In this document: positions 1-5,191 of the stretch, piece after piece
Position numbering within the stretch: the first letter of the stretch is position 1
How the letters are laid out: every line of letters begins with the position of its first letter
Source of the DNA: Methanobacteriota archaeon
Lineage (GTDB): Archaea > Thermoplasmatota > Thermoplasmata > RBG-16-68-12
NCBI GenBank assembly: GCA_005879015.1
Contig: VBMC01000132.1
Span: 1-5,661 of the forward strand
Length of the DNA stretch: 5,661 bases
Direction: 5' to 3'
The notes under the pieces: generated by a model
Told to the model about the DNA's origin: nothing
The model's database searches: none
The model's input: only the letters and a program-made list of their open reading frames with translations
Translations under genes and position numbers: made by a program

Positions 1-72
1 TTACTTCAAAATTTCGACGGGTCAGCTTGAGAGGCGGTTGGCAGTCGAGCGGGATCGGATCGCCCTGTGGGG
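1..72. other. Left flank, no firm gene; possible tail of a plus-strand ORF
   Basis: This stretch lies beyond the stop codon of thioredoxin reductase. On the plus strand, the frame starting at base 2 stays open to a TGA at 86-88. It would encode about 28 residues ending in ALWGYSWP and overlap the 3' end of the reductase by 16 bp. Its third codon positions are mostly G or C, as expected for coding DNA here. This could be the end of a convergent gene that begins outside the window, but 28 residues are too few to recognise or to rule out chance. The minus-strand frame ending in TAA at 1-3 is closed by another stop at 22-24. The short T-run near bases 8-14 (minus strand ATTTT) could help terminate reductase transcription, but this is weak. 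Confidence 0.3.
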
Positions 73-1005
73 CTACTCGTGGCCCTGAAGCCACTTCTCG
101 GCGTCGAGGGCCGCCATGCAGCCGAAGCCCGCGGCGGTCACCGCCTGCCGATAGCGGAAGTCGTGGACGTCACCGGCCGCGAAGACGCCGTCCACGGAAG
201 TGGCGGTCGAAAACCCGTCGTGCGGCCGCAGGACGATATACCCTTTCTCCAGCCTCAGTTGGTCACGCAGGACATCCGTCGCCGGCTCATGGCCGATCGC
301 GAGGAACAGCCCCCGGACTTTCAGGTCCGTCGTCTGCACTGTCTTCACGTTCTTGATCCGGACGCCCTCGACCCGTTGGTCCCCGAACACGTCGATCACC
401 TCGGAGTCCCAAATCACCTTGATGTTCGGCGTTTTGAAGAGCCGGTCCTGCATGATCTTGCTCGCGCGGAACTCGTGCCGGCGATGGACGACCGTCACAG
501 TCTTGCACAGCTTCGACAGGAAGAGGCTGTCCTCCATCGCGGTGTCGCCACCGCCGACCACGACGACATCGAGGCTTTTGAAGAAGAACCCGTCACACGT
601 CGCACAGGCACTGACCCCGCGGCCTTTCAGGCGCTCCTCGTTCGGAAGGCCAAGGTACCTCGCGTTGGCTCCCGTGGCGATGATGACGGACCGGGCTTCG
701 TGGGTTCCGTCGGAAGTCCACACGATGAGGGGACGTTTCGTGAAATCGACTTTCGACACGTTGTCATCCACGAAATCCGCTTTGAATCGCTCCGCCTGCT
801 TGCGCCAGAGCTCCATGAGCTCGGGGCCTTGGACCCCGCTCGGGAAGCCCGGATAGTTTTCGACGTCCGTCGTGATCATGAGCTGTCCTCCCGCCGTGGT
901 GCCCGCGATCACGAGCGTCTTCAGCGCGGCCCGTGTGGCATAGATCGCGGCGGTGAGGCCGGCGGGCCCCGAGCCGATGACGATGACGTCGTAGACGGGA
1001 GGCAT
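73..1005 (-). CDS. trxB: Thioredoxin reductase (FAD/NADPH-dependent)
   Basis: Cytosolic flavoprotein that passes electrons from NADPH through FAD and a redox-active cysteine pair to thioredoxin. It has 310 residues, the usual length of the low-molecular-weight class. The N-terminal FAD dinucleotide-binding motif GSGPAG is at residues 11-16, and AGGQL, typical of the family, is at 38-42. The catalytic CATC is at 134-137, followed by the expected DG. The NADPH-domain motif GGGDTAMED is at 151-159 and HRRHEFRA at 174-181. The second FAD motif, GVFAAGDV, is at 273-280, and RYRQAVTAAGFG closes the FAD site at 284-295. The HRRxxFR element normally contacts the NADPH 2'-phosphate, so NADPH use is predicted. 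The ATG at 1005-1003 starts two residues before the beta-strand leading to GSGPAG, which fits the family. A TATA-like CTTATG lies 32 nt upstream, giving a leader of only a few bases. The gene is divergent from the 407-residue gene. Function is secure; the physiological partner is not encoded here. Confidence 0.96.
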   Translation of the reverse strand: MPPVYDVIVIGSGPAGLTAAIYATRAALKTLVIAGTTAGGQLMITTDVENYPGFPSGVQGPELMELWRKQAERFKADFVDDNVSKVDFTKRPLIVWTSDGTHEARSVIIATGANARYLGLPNEERLKGRGVSACATCDGFFFKSLDVVVVGGGDTAMEDSLFLSKLCKTVTVVHRRHEFRASKIMQDRLFKTPNIKVIWDSEVIDVFGDQRVEGVRIKNVKTVQTTDLKVRGLFLAIGHEPATDVLRDQLRLEKGYIVLRPHDGFSTATSVDGVFAAGDVHDFRYRQAVTAAGFGCMAALDAEKWLQGHE

Positions 1006-1030
1006 GACATCGGTTCAAGGTCCCGGTTCG

Positions 1031-1040
1031 ACATAAGAGT
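1031..1040 (-). promoter_or_regulatory. Putative archaeal TATA box of trxB
   Basis: On the minus strand this reads ACTCTTATGT, an AT-rich island in GC-rich surroundings. The CTTAT core (1037-1033) begins 32 nt before the A of the trxB start codon. With a usual archaeal offset of about 25-28 nt from box to start site, transcription would begin almost at the ATG, giving a nearly leaderless mRNA. The call rests on position and composition only. Confidence 0.55.
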
Positions 1041-1060
1041 TGCCCCGTACTCGAACGCGC

Positions 1061-1072
1061 AACCTAAAAACC
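1061..1072 (+). promoter_or_regulatory. Putative TATA box of the 407-residue gene
   Basis: The plus-strand sequence AACCTAAAAACC is the only AT-rich run upstream of this gene other than the trxB box. The CTAAAAA core starts 30 nt before the GTG at 1094. That distance would place the transcription start on or next to the GTG and imply a leaderless message, which agrees with the lack of a Shine-Dalgarno sequence before it. It lies about 27 bp from the opposing trxB TATA element, so the two promoters are back to back. Confidence 0.5.
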
Positions 1073-1093
1073 ACGACGACTTTCCTCCGACGC

Positions 1094-2317
1094 GTGGCAT
1101 CGAAGGACCTCGAGCGCCTCTTCGCTCTCCTCCCGACATTCGAACATCAGAAGGGCATTCGGCTCTTCGACGACGTCGCGAAGGACCCCGCGACCGCGGG
1201 GCCGATCTTGCAGGAACTCCTGGCCGTCGTATCGAACCACGACGACCCCCAACTCCACACGCCGCACGGCGTCTTGACGATCCACGCAGGCCGCGAGCTC
1301 CTTCGACTCACACGGCCTCCCGGCGGACTGGGCCTTCTCCGGTTCCTGATCTTTTACAACTTCAGTCTGCCGAAGCGGCCCCTGACCGCGTCCCAGGTCG
1401 AGGCGGCCGCCCGCGCGATTCCGCCCGCCTCCCAGGAGGATCAGGCGCTCGCCTACCGCAAGTTCGTGTTCGAGCGCATGGGTCCTAAGGCCGCTCCCCT
1501 CCTTGCCCGAATCGCGCTCGATCATGGCATCGAGACGGCCGCCCACCTGGCGATCCGCACCTCCCTCGACGACCTCGGGCGCCTCGGCCACAACCTCGCG
1601 CTTGCGGTCGGCTACGCGGACGTCGCTTCGATCCTCGGTCTCCCACGCGGCCTCGTGCCCCTGGCGAACCTCGGATATGTGCAATCCGTGGGTCTCCAAG
1701 GAGTCCCGCCGACCGAGATTTCGACCCTCGCTCCATCGGACCGCGGGAACGCGGACGCAGACGCCTTGGCCTCGCTCCTCGAGGAATGGGAGTTCGATCG
1801 TGTCCAGCCGATCCTGCAATCGTTCGCCTTCGAAGGGAGGGCCGATGAAGCGTACCGGCCCTTGCTCATCGCGGCGAGCGCGGAGCCAGGGTTTCTCGGC
1901 CACACCTTGACCGAAGTGCACACGGCGCGCCTCGCGAGCCGATTCCTGACCCCTTCGGAGAACGCATGGCTCTCCTGGAAGTTGTATCGAACCCTCACGA
2001 CCCGATTCGGGTATCCGGAGTTCCTGAGGCTCGGGAAGCCGGAAAATCAGGACCGACCCTCCATGCTCGCGGCCCTCGAGTCGAGCCTGCGGTACAAGTC
2101 GCCCCCGGCGGAGGAGACCGTTCGGCATGCCCTCGAGGCGGACGTGCCTTTGGAGGACATCCTCGCCGCGGTCGTCGACTTCTACGGGCAATGGACGGTC
2201 GGGGAGAAGGAACACACGATCAGCTATCTGAACGCCGTCCTCCAGACGGCGAAGTTCCTCGGGAAAGAGGAGGCCCTTCTTCCGCTCGCGATCGGCCTCA
2301 GCAAACTCCCCTTCTGA
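1094..2317 (+). CDS. Unrecognised 407-residue helical, histidine-containing protein
   Basis: I do not recognise this family with confidence. The frame is open from a TTG at 1040, but that codon sits on the trxB TATA box. The GTG at 1094 is preferred because a TATA-like element lies 30 nt upstream and the protein then begins directly with an amphipathic helix. No signal peptide is visible; one short hydrophobic stretch (about 79-90, LLRFLIFYNF) is too brief and isolated to call a membrane protein. The sequence looks almost wholly alpha-helical, probably repeated helical hairpins. Histidines cluster at 49, 55, 58 and 64, at 144, 151 and 166, and at 270 and 276. Two segments, about 52-88 and 265-298, share H-x5-H-x2-R followed by similar helices, suggesting an internal duplication and possibly a metal or cofactor site. 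There is no CxxC and no nucleotide-binding loop. A distant relation to questin oxidase-like proteins is conceivable from the His-containing helices, but this is only an impression. Shares a divergent control region with trxB and ends 30 bp from the convergent flavin reductase gene. Confidence 0.8.
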   Translation: MASKDLERLFALLPTFEHQKGIRLFDDVAKDPATAGPILQELLAVVSNHDDPQLHTPHGVLTIHAGRELLRLTRPPGGLGLLRFLIFYNFSLPKRPLTASQVEAAARAIPPASQEDQALAYRKFVFERMGPKAAPLLARIALDHGIETAAHLAIRTSLDDLGRLGHNLALAVGYADVASILGLPRGLVPLANLGYVQSVGLQGVPPTEISTLAPSDRGNADADALASLLEEWEFDRVQPILQSFAFEGRADEAYRPLLIAASAEPGFLGHTLTEVHTARLASRFLTPSENAWLSWKLYRTLTTRFGYPEFLRLGKPENQDRPSMLAALESSLRYKSPPAEETVRHALEADVPLEDILAAVVDFYGQWTVGEKEHTISYLNAVLQTAKFLGKEEALLPLAIGLSKLPF

Positions 2318-2347
2318 CCGCCCGAATGGCTCGAGGGCTCGTCGCGT

Positions 2348-2977
2348 TCATCTCGCATCCGTCGGCCGAGCCGACTTCGGTCCCGTGACCCTCGGTCGGA
2401 CCATCTCGAAGACGTCCTGCGTCCGACAGTACTGCGGACCGCCCAACCGCCCGATGGCGTGCAGCTTTCGCGCATCGACGATTCCATCCGTCAACACGCG
2501 GTCATCGACGTGGAGCCGCACCGCTTCGCCGAAGAACACGGTGTTCTCCGCGACGCGCACGACGCGGACCAAACGGCATTCGAAGTTCACCGGCGAATCC
2601 GCGATTCGCGCGGGCCGGACGACCTCGGATGGAGCCCGGGCGAGGCCCGCTTCGTCAAACTCGCTCACGTCGGGTGCGTAGTCGCCTGAGGCGATGTTCA
2701 TTTTCTCCGCGATTGATTCGGTGACGAGGTTCACGACGAACTCGCGGATGTCGAGGATGTTGCGCGTCGTGTCCTTCGGCCGCGCATGGCGGTCTCCGAT
2801 GGACACGCCGAGGACCATCGGGTGGCTCGAGACGCCCATGCTGTACGAGAACGGCGCACAGTTGTCGATCCCGCTTCGGCTCACGGTCGAGACGAAAGCG
2901 ATGGGCCGCGGTATGAAGGCCGAGATCATGAGGCGATACGCCTGGCGTTCGGGGACCGACGAAGGATCGAGGATCAT
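2348..2977 (-). CDS. Flavin reductase-like (flavoredoxin family) FMN-binding protein
   Basis: The 209-residue protein matches the flavin reductase-like domain (FMN-binding split barrel) over almost its full length. Visible family elements are RPIAFVSTVSRSGIDNCAPF at 24-43 (first strands and FMN loop), SHPMVLGVSIG at 51-61, KDTTRNI at 68-74, EFVVNLVTE at 79-87, and IADSPVNFECRL at 125-136. The late GRLGGPQYCRT is at 177-186. The order and spacing are those of flavoredoxins and related reductases, which bind FMN and move electrons between NAD(P)H or ferredoxin-type donors and flavin or other acceptors. The natural partner cannot be read from sequence. Cys184 sits where relatives usually have a non-cysteine residue, so it is probably not a conserved redox cysteine. 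The last 15 residues are a charged tail. The ATG at 2977-2975 is supported by a strong GAGGAGG seven bases upstream. The gene is divergent from the DCC-family gene. It could alternatively serve as the small reductase component of a two-component oxygenase. Confidence 0.9.
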   Translation of the reverse strand: MILDPSSVPERQAYRLMISAFIPRPIAFVSTVSRSGIDNCAPFSYSMGVSSHPMVLGVSIGDRHARPKDTTRNILDIREFVVNLVTESIAEKMNIASGDYAPDVSEFDEAGLARAPSEVVRPARIADSPVNFECRLVRVVRVAENTVFFGEAVRLHVDDRVLTDGIVDARKLHAIGRLGGPQYCRTQDVFEMVRPRVTGPKSARPTDAR

Positions 2978-2984
2978 GCGAGAG

Positions 2985-2991
2985 CCTCCTC
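2985..2991 (-). promoter_or_regulatory. Strong Shine-Dalgarno site of the flavin reductase gene
   Basis: On the minus strand this reads GAGGAGG, seven bases before the ATG at 2977. It is a near-perfect complement of the archaeal/bacterial 16S rRNA tail and fixes the start codon. It is the only strong ribosome binding site in the window, contrasting with the leaderless look of the other genes. Confidence 0.7.
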
Positions 2992-3009
2992 GCCGGAACG
3001 ACGGGCGTG

Positions 3010-3018
3010 CGATAAGGA
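3010..3018 (-). promoter_or_regulatory. Putative TATA box of the flavin reductase gene
   Basis: Minus-strand CCTTATCGC carries the same CTTAT core as the boxes before trxB, the methyltransferase and the aldehyde dehydrogenase, 39 nt before the ATG. A start site 25-28 nt downstream would fall at or inside the GAGGAGG, perhaps trimming it. A second AT-rich element, CTTAAACAAC on the minus strand at 3046-3037, would give a leader of about 35-40 nt that keeps the whole ribosome binding site, so it is a real alternative. Confidence 0.4.
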
Positions 3019-3036
3019 TTCCTTCGACACGTACGA

Positions 3037-3047
3037 GTTGTTTAAGT
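3037..3047 (+). promoter_or_regulatory. Putative TATA box of the DCC-family gene
   Basis: GTTGTTTAAGT is an AT-rich island whose TTTAAG core starts 35 nt before the ATG at 3076, giving a predicted leader of only a few bases. The TTTAA core is close to palindromic and could also serve the divergent flavin reductase gene in the opposite direction. Confidence 0.45.
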
Positions 3048-3075
3048 CGGCGGACCGCGGTCCTAGATGTGAATC

Positions 3076-3465
3076 ATGGAGACCGGCGAGTACATCCTGC
3101 TCTTCGATCGCGACTGCGGCGTCTGCAGCGCGCTGAGCCGCTGGATTGGCGCCGCGGACCTTCGACATCGGATCCGAGTCCGGACGATCCAATCCTCGCG
3201 GGAGCTACTCCGTGGGATTCCCGATGAGCGCATGCTCGACGCCTTCCATATCGTCGCGCCGAGCGGTCAGTTAACGACGGGGGGCGACGCGGTCCCGACC
3301 CTGATCGAGGCGTTGCCGATGGGTGCTGGGTTCGGACGGATCCTCCGTAGCTCTCAGGCTCTTATGTCTCGCGTCACCGCGTTCTACGGGTTCCTCACCC
3401 GGTTTCGCGACCAGCTCGTCTGCCGCGTGGCTTTTGGGGAGACGTCGGAGGGTTCTCTCCGGTGA
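3076..3465 (+). CDS. DCC-family (DUF393) thiol-disulfide oxidoreductase-like protein
   Basis: The 129-residue protein has the family's N-terminal hallmark LLFDRDCGVC at residues 8-17. The acidic residues sit just before a CxxC (Cys14, Cys17) in the first strand-turn of a thioredoxin-like fold. Other expected features are a strand near 33-38 (IRVRTIQS), an AFHIV strand at 56-60 followed by a GGDAV motif at 69-73, and a helical C-terminal part with a further cysteine at 116. The length is typical for the family. These proteins are predicted to do thiol-disulfide exchange in the cytosol, but no substrate is firmly established and none can be read here. There is no signal peptide or membrane segment. 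The ATG at 3076 puts the CxxC about 14 residues in, as is usual, and there is no clear ribosome binding site, suggesting a near-leaderless mRNA. Its last 71 bp overlap the endonuclease IV gene on the other strand. Family membership is clear; function is inferred. Confidence 0.88.
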   Translation: METGEYILLFDRDCGVCSALSRWIGAADLRHRIRVRTIQSSRELLRGIPDERMLDAFHIVAPSGQLTTGGDAVPTLIEALPMGAGFGRILRSSQALMSRVTAFYGFLTRFRDQLVCRVAFGETSEGSLR

Positions 3466-4300
3466 CGAGAGACCGCAGGAGCTTCAATTCCTTCCGGTAG
3501 CCCCCATCGGTGCCTGGAAACTCGAGGACCGCGGGAATTTCCCGGAAACGTTCGTCATTCACCAGGAACCGGAACGGGTCTTGGCCCAGTTTTCCTTTCC
3601 CGATGTCCTCATGGCGGTCGGCCCTCGATCCCAGGTCGCCCTTCGAGTCGTTGAGGTGAAACGCTCGAACGCGCGACAGCCCCACGGTCCCCTCGACGTC
3701 CCGCAGCAGAGCGTCGTACCCCTCCCGCGTACGGAAGTCGTAGCCCGCGGCGAACGTATGGCATGTGTCGATGCACACCGCGAGCCGCTCGGGATGCGAA
3801 CAAGCCTTCATGATCTCCGCGAGCTGCGCGAAAGTGTACCCGATGACGCTGCCCTGGCCCGCGGTGATCTCGAGGACCGCGAAGACGTCCGGAGCCGTCG
3901 CGTGGTCGAAGGACCAATCCAGACTCGCGGCGATCGTCTTGAGCGCATAGGTTTCCCCCTTGCCGAGGTGTGCCCCCGGATGGAAGATGACGTCCCGGAT
4001 GCCGAGCACCTGCGCCCGATCCAATTCCTCCACGAATGCCGCGCGGCTGTAGCGCAATCCGTTTTTCTTCGGAGAAGCGAGGTTGATCAGGTAGTTCGCG
4101 TGGATGACCGCGCGGGCCAACCCATGCTTTTTCATGTTCTCCTGGAACGCCTGGGCCTCCTCGGGCGGGATTGGTTTCGTCTTGCGGAGCATTCGTGGGC
4201 TCCTCGAAAAGATCTGAATCGCCTCGCAGCCGACGCTCCGGCCGCGGGACGGGGCGAGGGCGATGCTCTCCGAAATCGATATGTGAGCCCCGAGATACAT
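3395..4300 (-). CDS. nfo: Endonuclease IV (AP endonuclease, deoxyribonuclease IV)
   Basis: Base-excision repair enzyme with a TIM-barrel fold. It cuts the DNA backbone 5' to abasic sites and removes blocked 3' ends using a three-metal (usually zinc) centre. Counting from the ATG at 4300, all nine expected metal ligands are present: His67 (IHANY), His107 (FHPGAH), Glu144 (LEITAGQG), Asp178 and His181 (CIDTCHTF), His215 (FHLNDSKG), Asp228 and His230 (ADRHEDIGKG), and Glu260 (VLEFPG). Their spacing is nearly that of the E. coli enzyme. The protein has 301 residues. The core ends near 278 and is followed by a tail of about 22 basic and proline-rich residues, encoded by DNA that overlaps the DCC gene. 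The frame is open further upstream to a TTG at 4366, but MYLGAHIS is the canonical family start and AGAGGG lies a few bases before its ATG. The gene lies 58 bp downstream of the methyltransferase, with no evident TATA box between them, so co-transcription is likely. Confidence 0.96.
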   Translation of the reverse strand: MYLGAHISISESIALAPSRGRSVGCEAIQIFSRSPRMLRKTKPIPPEEAQAFQENMKKHGLARAVIHANYLINLASPKKNGLRYSRAAFVEELDRAQVLGIRDVIFHPGAHLGKGETYALKTIAASLDWSFDHATAPDVFAVLEITAGQGSVIGYTFAQLAEIMKACSHPERLAVCIDTCHTFAAGYDFRTREGYDALLRDVEGTVGLSRVRAFHLNDSKGDLGSRADRHEDIGKGKLGQDPFRFLVNDERFREIPAVLEFPGTDGGYRKELKLLRSLVTGENPPTSPQKPRGRRAGRETG

Positions 4301-4358
4301 GGCGTCCCTCTTCGGAATCCGACGCATGCGGATGAGCTTTGCCGAATCGCATCGGGTA

Positions 4359-5081
4359 TCATTCAACTGTGTACGGGGCCGTCGTGCGGCGGGCCTTCAC
4401 GATCAAGTACGACAGGGTGAGGTGCCTCTCTCCACGAGTGAAAGCGTCGGTCAGCTCCTGCCAGCGGCCGTCCTCGACCCATCTTCGGACGGTCGCGTCG
4501 CGGAGGAAGAGTTCGACCTCGCGGAGATCCTCGAACTCGGCCACCGTCGTGTCGACGCCGATGAACTCGATCGCGAACCGGTTTTCCTCCAGGAGGTCGC
4601 GCATCGAGTCCTCGTAGAATGCGAATCGAGAACCTCGCCGCGTCTCCTTCCAGTGGTCCCCATGGTGTGCCGCGAAGATGAACGTGCCTCCAGGCCTCAG
4701 GGCCCGAGACGAGTGCCAGATGATTTCCGGGGACATGCACAGGTTGCTGATCACCGCGTCGATCGGATCGCGCGAGAATTCATGGTACGGCGTCTTCTCC
4801 ACATCGCCCAGCACGAATTCCGTGTTTCGGAAGTCCCGGATGCCCGCGTACGCGCGAGCGTGCATGAGTTTCACGCGGTCCAAATCCACGCCGATGACTC
4901 GGGCCCCGACCGAGGCCGCGACGAAAGCGAGCCGCCCATCGCCCGTCCCGACGTCCAATACGCGTTGCCCGCGTAAATCCTCGTGACGGACCTGTTCGAG
5001 GAGCATCGGCCGAAGAGAGTCCACGTCCTTCGCCACCTCTCGCCACGGGAGATGGCGGCTCACGCGCGCGACGTCCGGCAT
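4359..5081 (-). CDS. Class I SAM-dependent methyltransferase
   Basis: Counting from the ATG at 5081, the protein has 240 residues. The Rossmann-fold SAM-binding core is clear: motif I VLDVGTGDGR at 41-50, the acidic end of strand 2 in VIGVDLDR at 62-69 (ribose contact), GDVEKTPY at 92-99, the strand-4 region IDAVISNLCMS at 107-117, and RPGGTFIFAAHH at 129-140. The C-terminal 100 residues are rich in charged helices and probably form the substrate-binding part. They carry no motif that identifies the substrate, so small molecule, lipid, protein and RNA targets all remain possible. It is not one of the DNA methyltransferases, as it lacks their NPPY or PC motifs. The frame is open to a GTG at 5150, but the ATG at 5081 is preferred: a TATA-like CTTATT lies 38 nt upstream, and the extension would run over that promoter. 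The gene is upstream of nfo in a probable two-gene transcript and is divergent from the aldehyde dehydrogenase. Confidence 0.88.
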   Translation of the reverse strand: MPDVARVSRHLPWREVAKDVDSLRPMLLEQVRHEDLRGQRVLDVGTGDGRLAFVAASVGARVIGVDLDRVKLMHARAYAGIRDFRNTEFVLGDVEKTPYHEFSRDPIDAVISNLCMSPEIIWHSSRALRPGGTFIFAAHHGDHWKETRRGSRFAFYEDSMRDLLEENRFAIEFIGVDTTVAEFEDLREVELFLRDATVRRWVEDGRWQELTDAFTRGERHLTLSYLIVKARRTTAPYTVE

Positions 5082-5110
5082 CGGGTTTCTCCGGTCCGCA
5101 TCGGCCCGCG

Positions 5111-5120
5111 GAGAATAAGA
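5111..5120 (-). promoter_or_regulatory. Putative TATA box of the methyltransferase-nfo unit
   Basis: Minus-strand TCTTATTCTC is an AT-rich island with the CTTAT core at 5119-5115, 38 nt before the ATG at 5081. The predicted transcription start lies about 8-12 nt before that ATG. A weak GGAG precedes the ATG at normal spacing, but little of it may be in the transcript. Confidence 0.5.
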
Positions 5121-5150
5121 GGGCTCCGGTGAACGCGGACCAAAATCCAC

Positions 5151-5161
5151 ACGCTTATAGG
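5151..5161 (+). promoter_or_regulatory. Putative TATA box of the aldehyde dehydrogenase gene
   Basis: ACGCTTATAGG contains the CTTATA core at 5154-5159, 38 nt before the ATG at 5192. It closely resembles the core before the divergent methyltransferase gene on the opposite strand, at the same distance from its start. The AAAATCC just upstream could be part of a BRE-like element, but this is uncertain. Confidence 0.6.
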
Positions 5162-5191
5162 CCGGACCCCGATGGTGGGAGCGGATTCGCG

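Noticed and set aside
67..1488. 473-codon plus-strand open frame
   Set aside because: Antisense to trxB and then out of frame across the start of the unknown gene. It has low-complexity Arg/Pro/Asp-rich content and no family motif, as expected from a GC-rich shadow of a real gene.
1064..2215. 383-codon minus-strand open frame opposite the unknown gene
   Set aside because: Arg/Glu/Gly-rich with no recognisable domain. The plus-strand frame has the better start context, a TATA-like box and coherent helical content, so this is its mirror. Some doubt remains because the plus-strand protein is itself unrecognised.
2318..2347. Possible bidirectional terminator in the 30 bp convergent gap
   Set aside because: The gap is GC-rich with no poly-T on either strand and no clear inverted repeat.
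3466..3480. Possible terminator after the DCC gene
   Set aside because: No T-run or stable hairpin is visible; the DNA here is coding sequence of endonuclease IV.
3323..4420. 365-codon plus-strand open frame antisense to endonuclease IV
   Set aside because: The opposite strand encodes endonuclease IV with all nine metal ligands; this frame has no motif.
4299..4976. 225-codon plus-strand open frame antisense to the methyltransferase
   Set aside because: The SAM-binding motifs on the minus strand show which strand is coding. This frame is a shadow.
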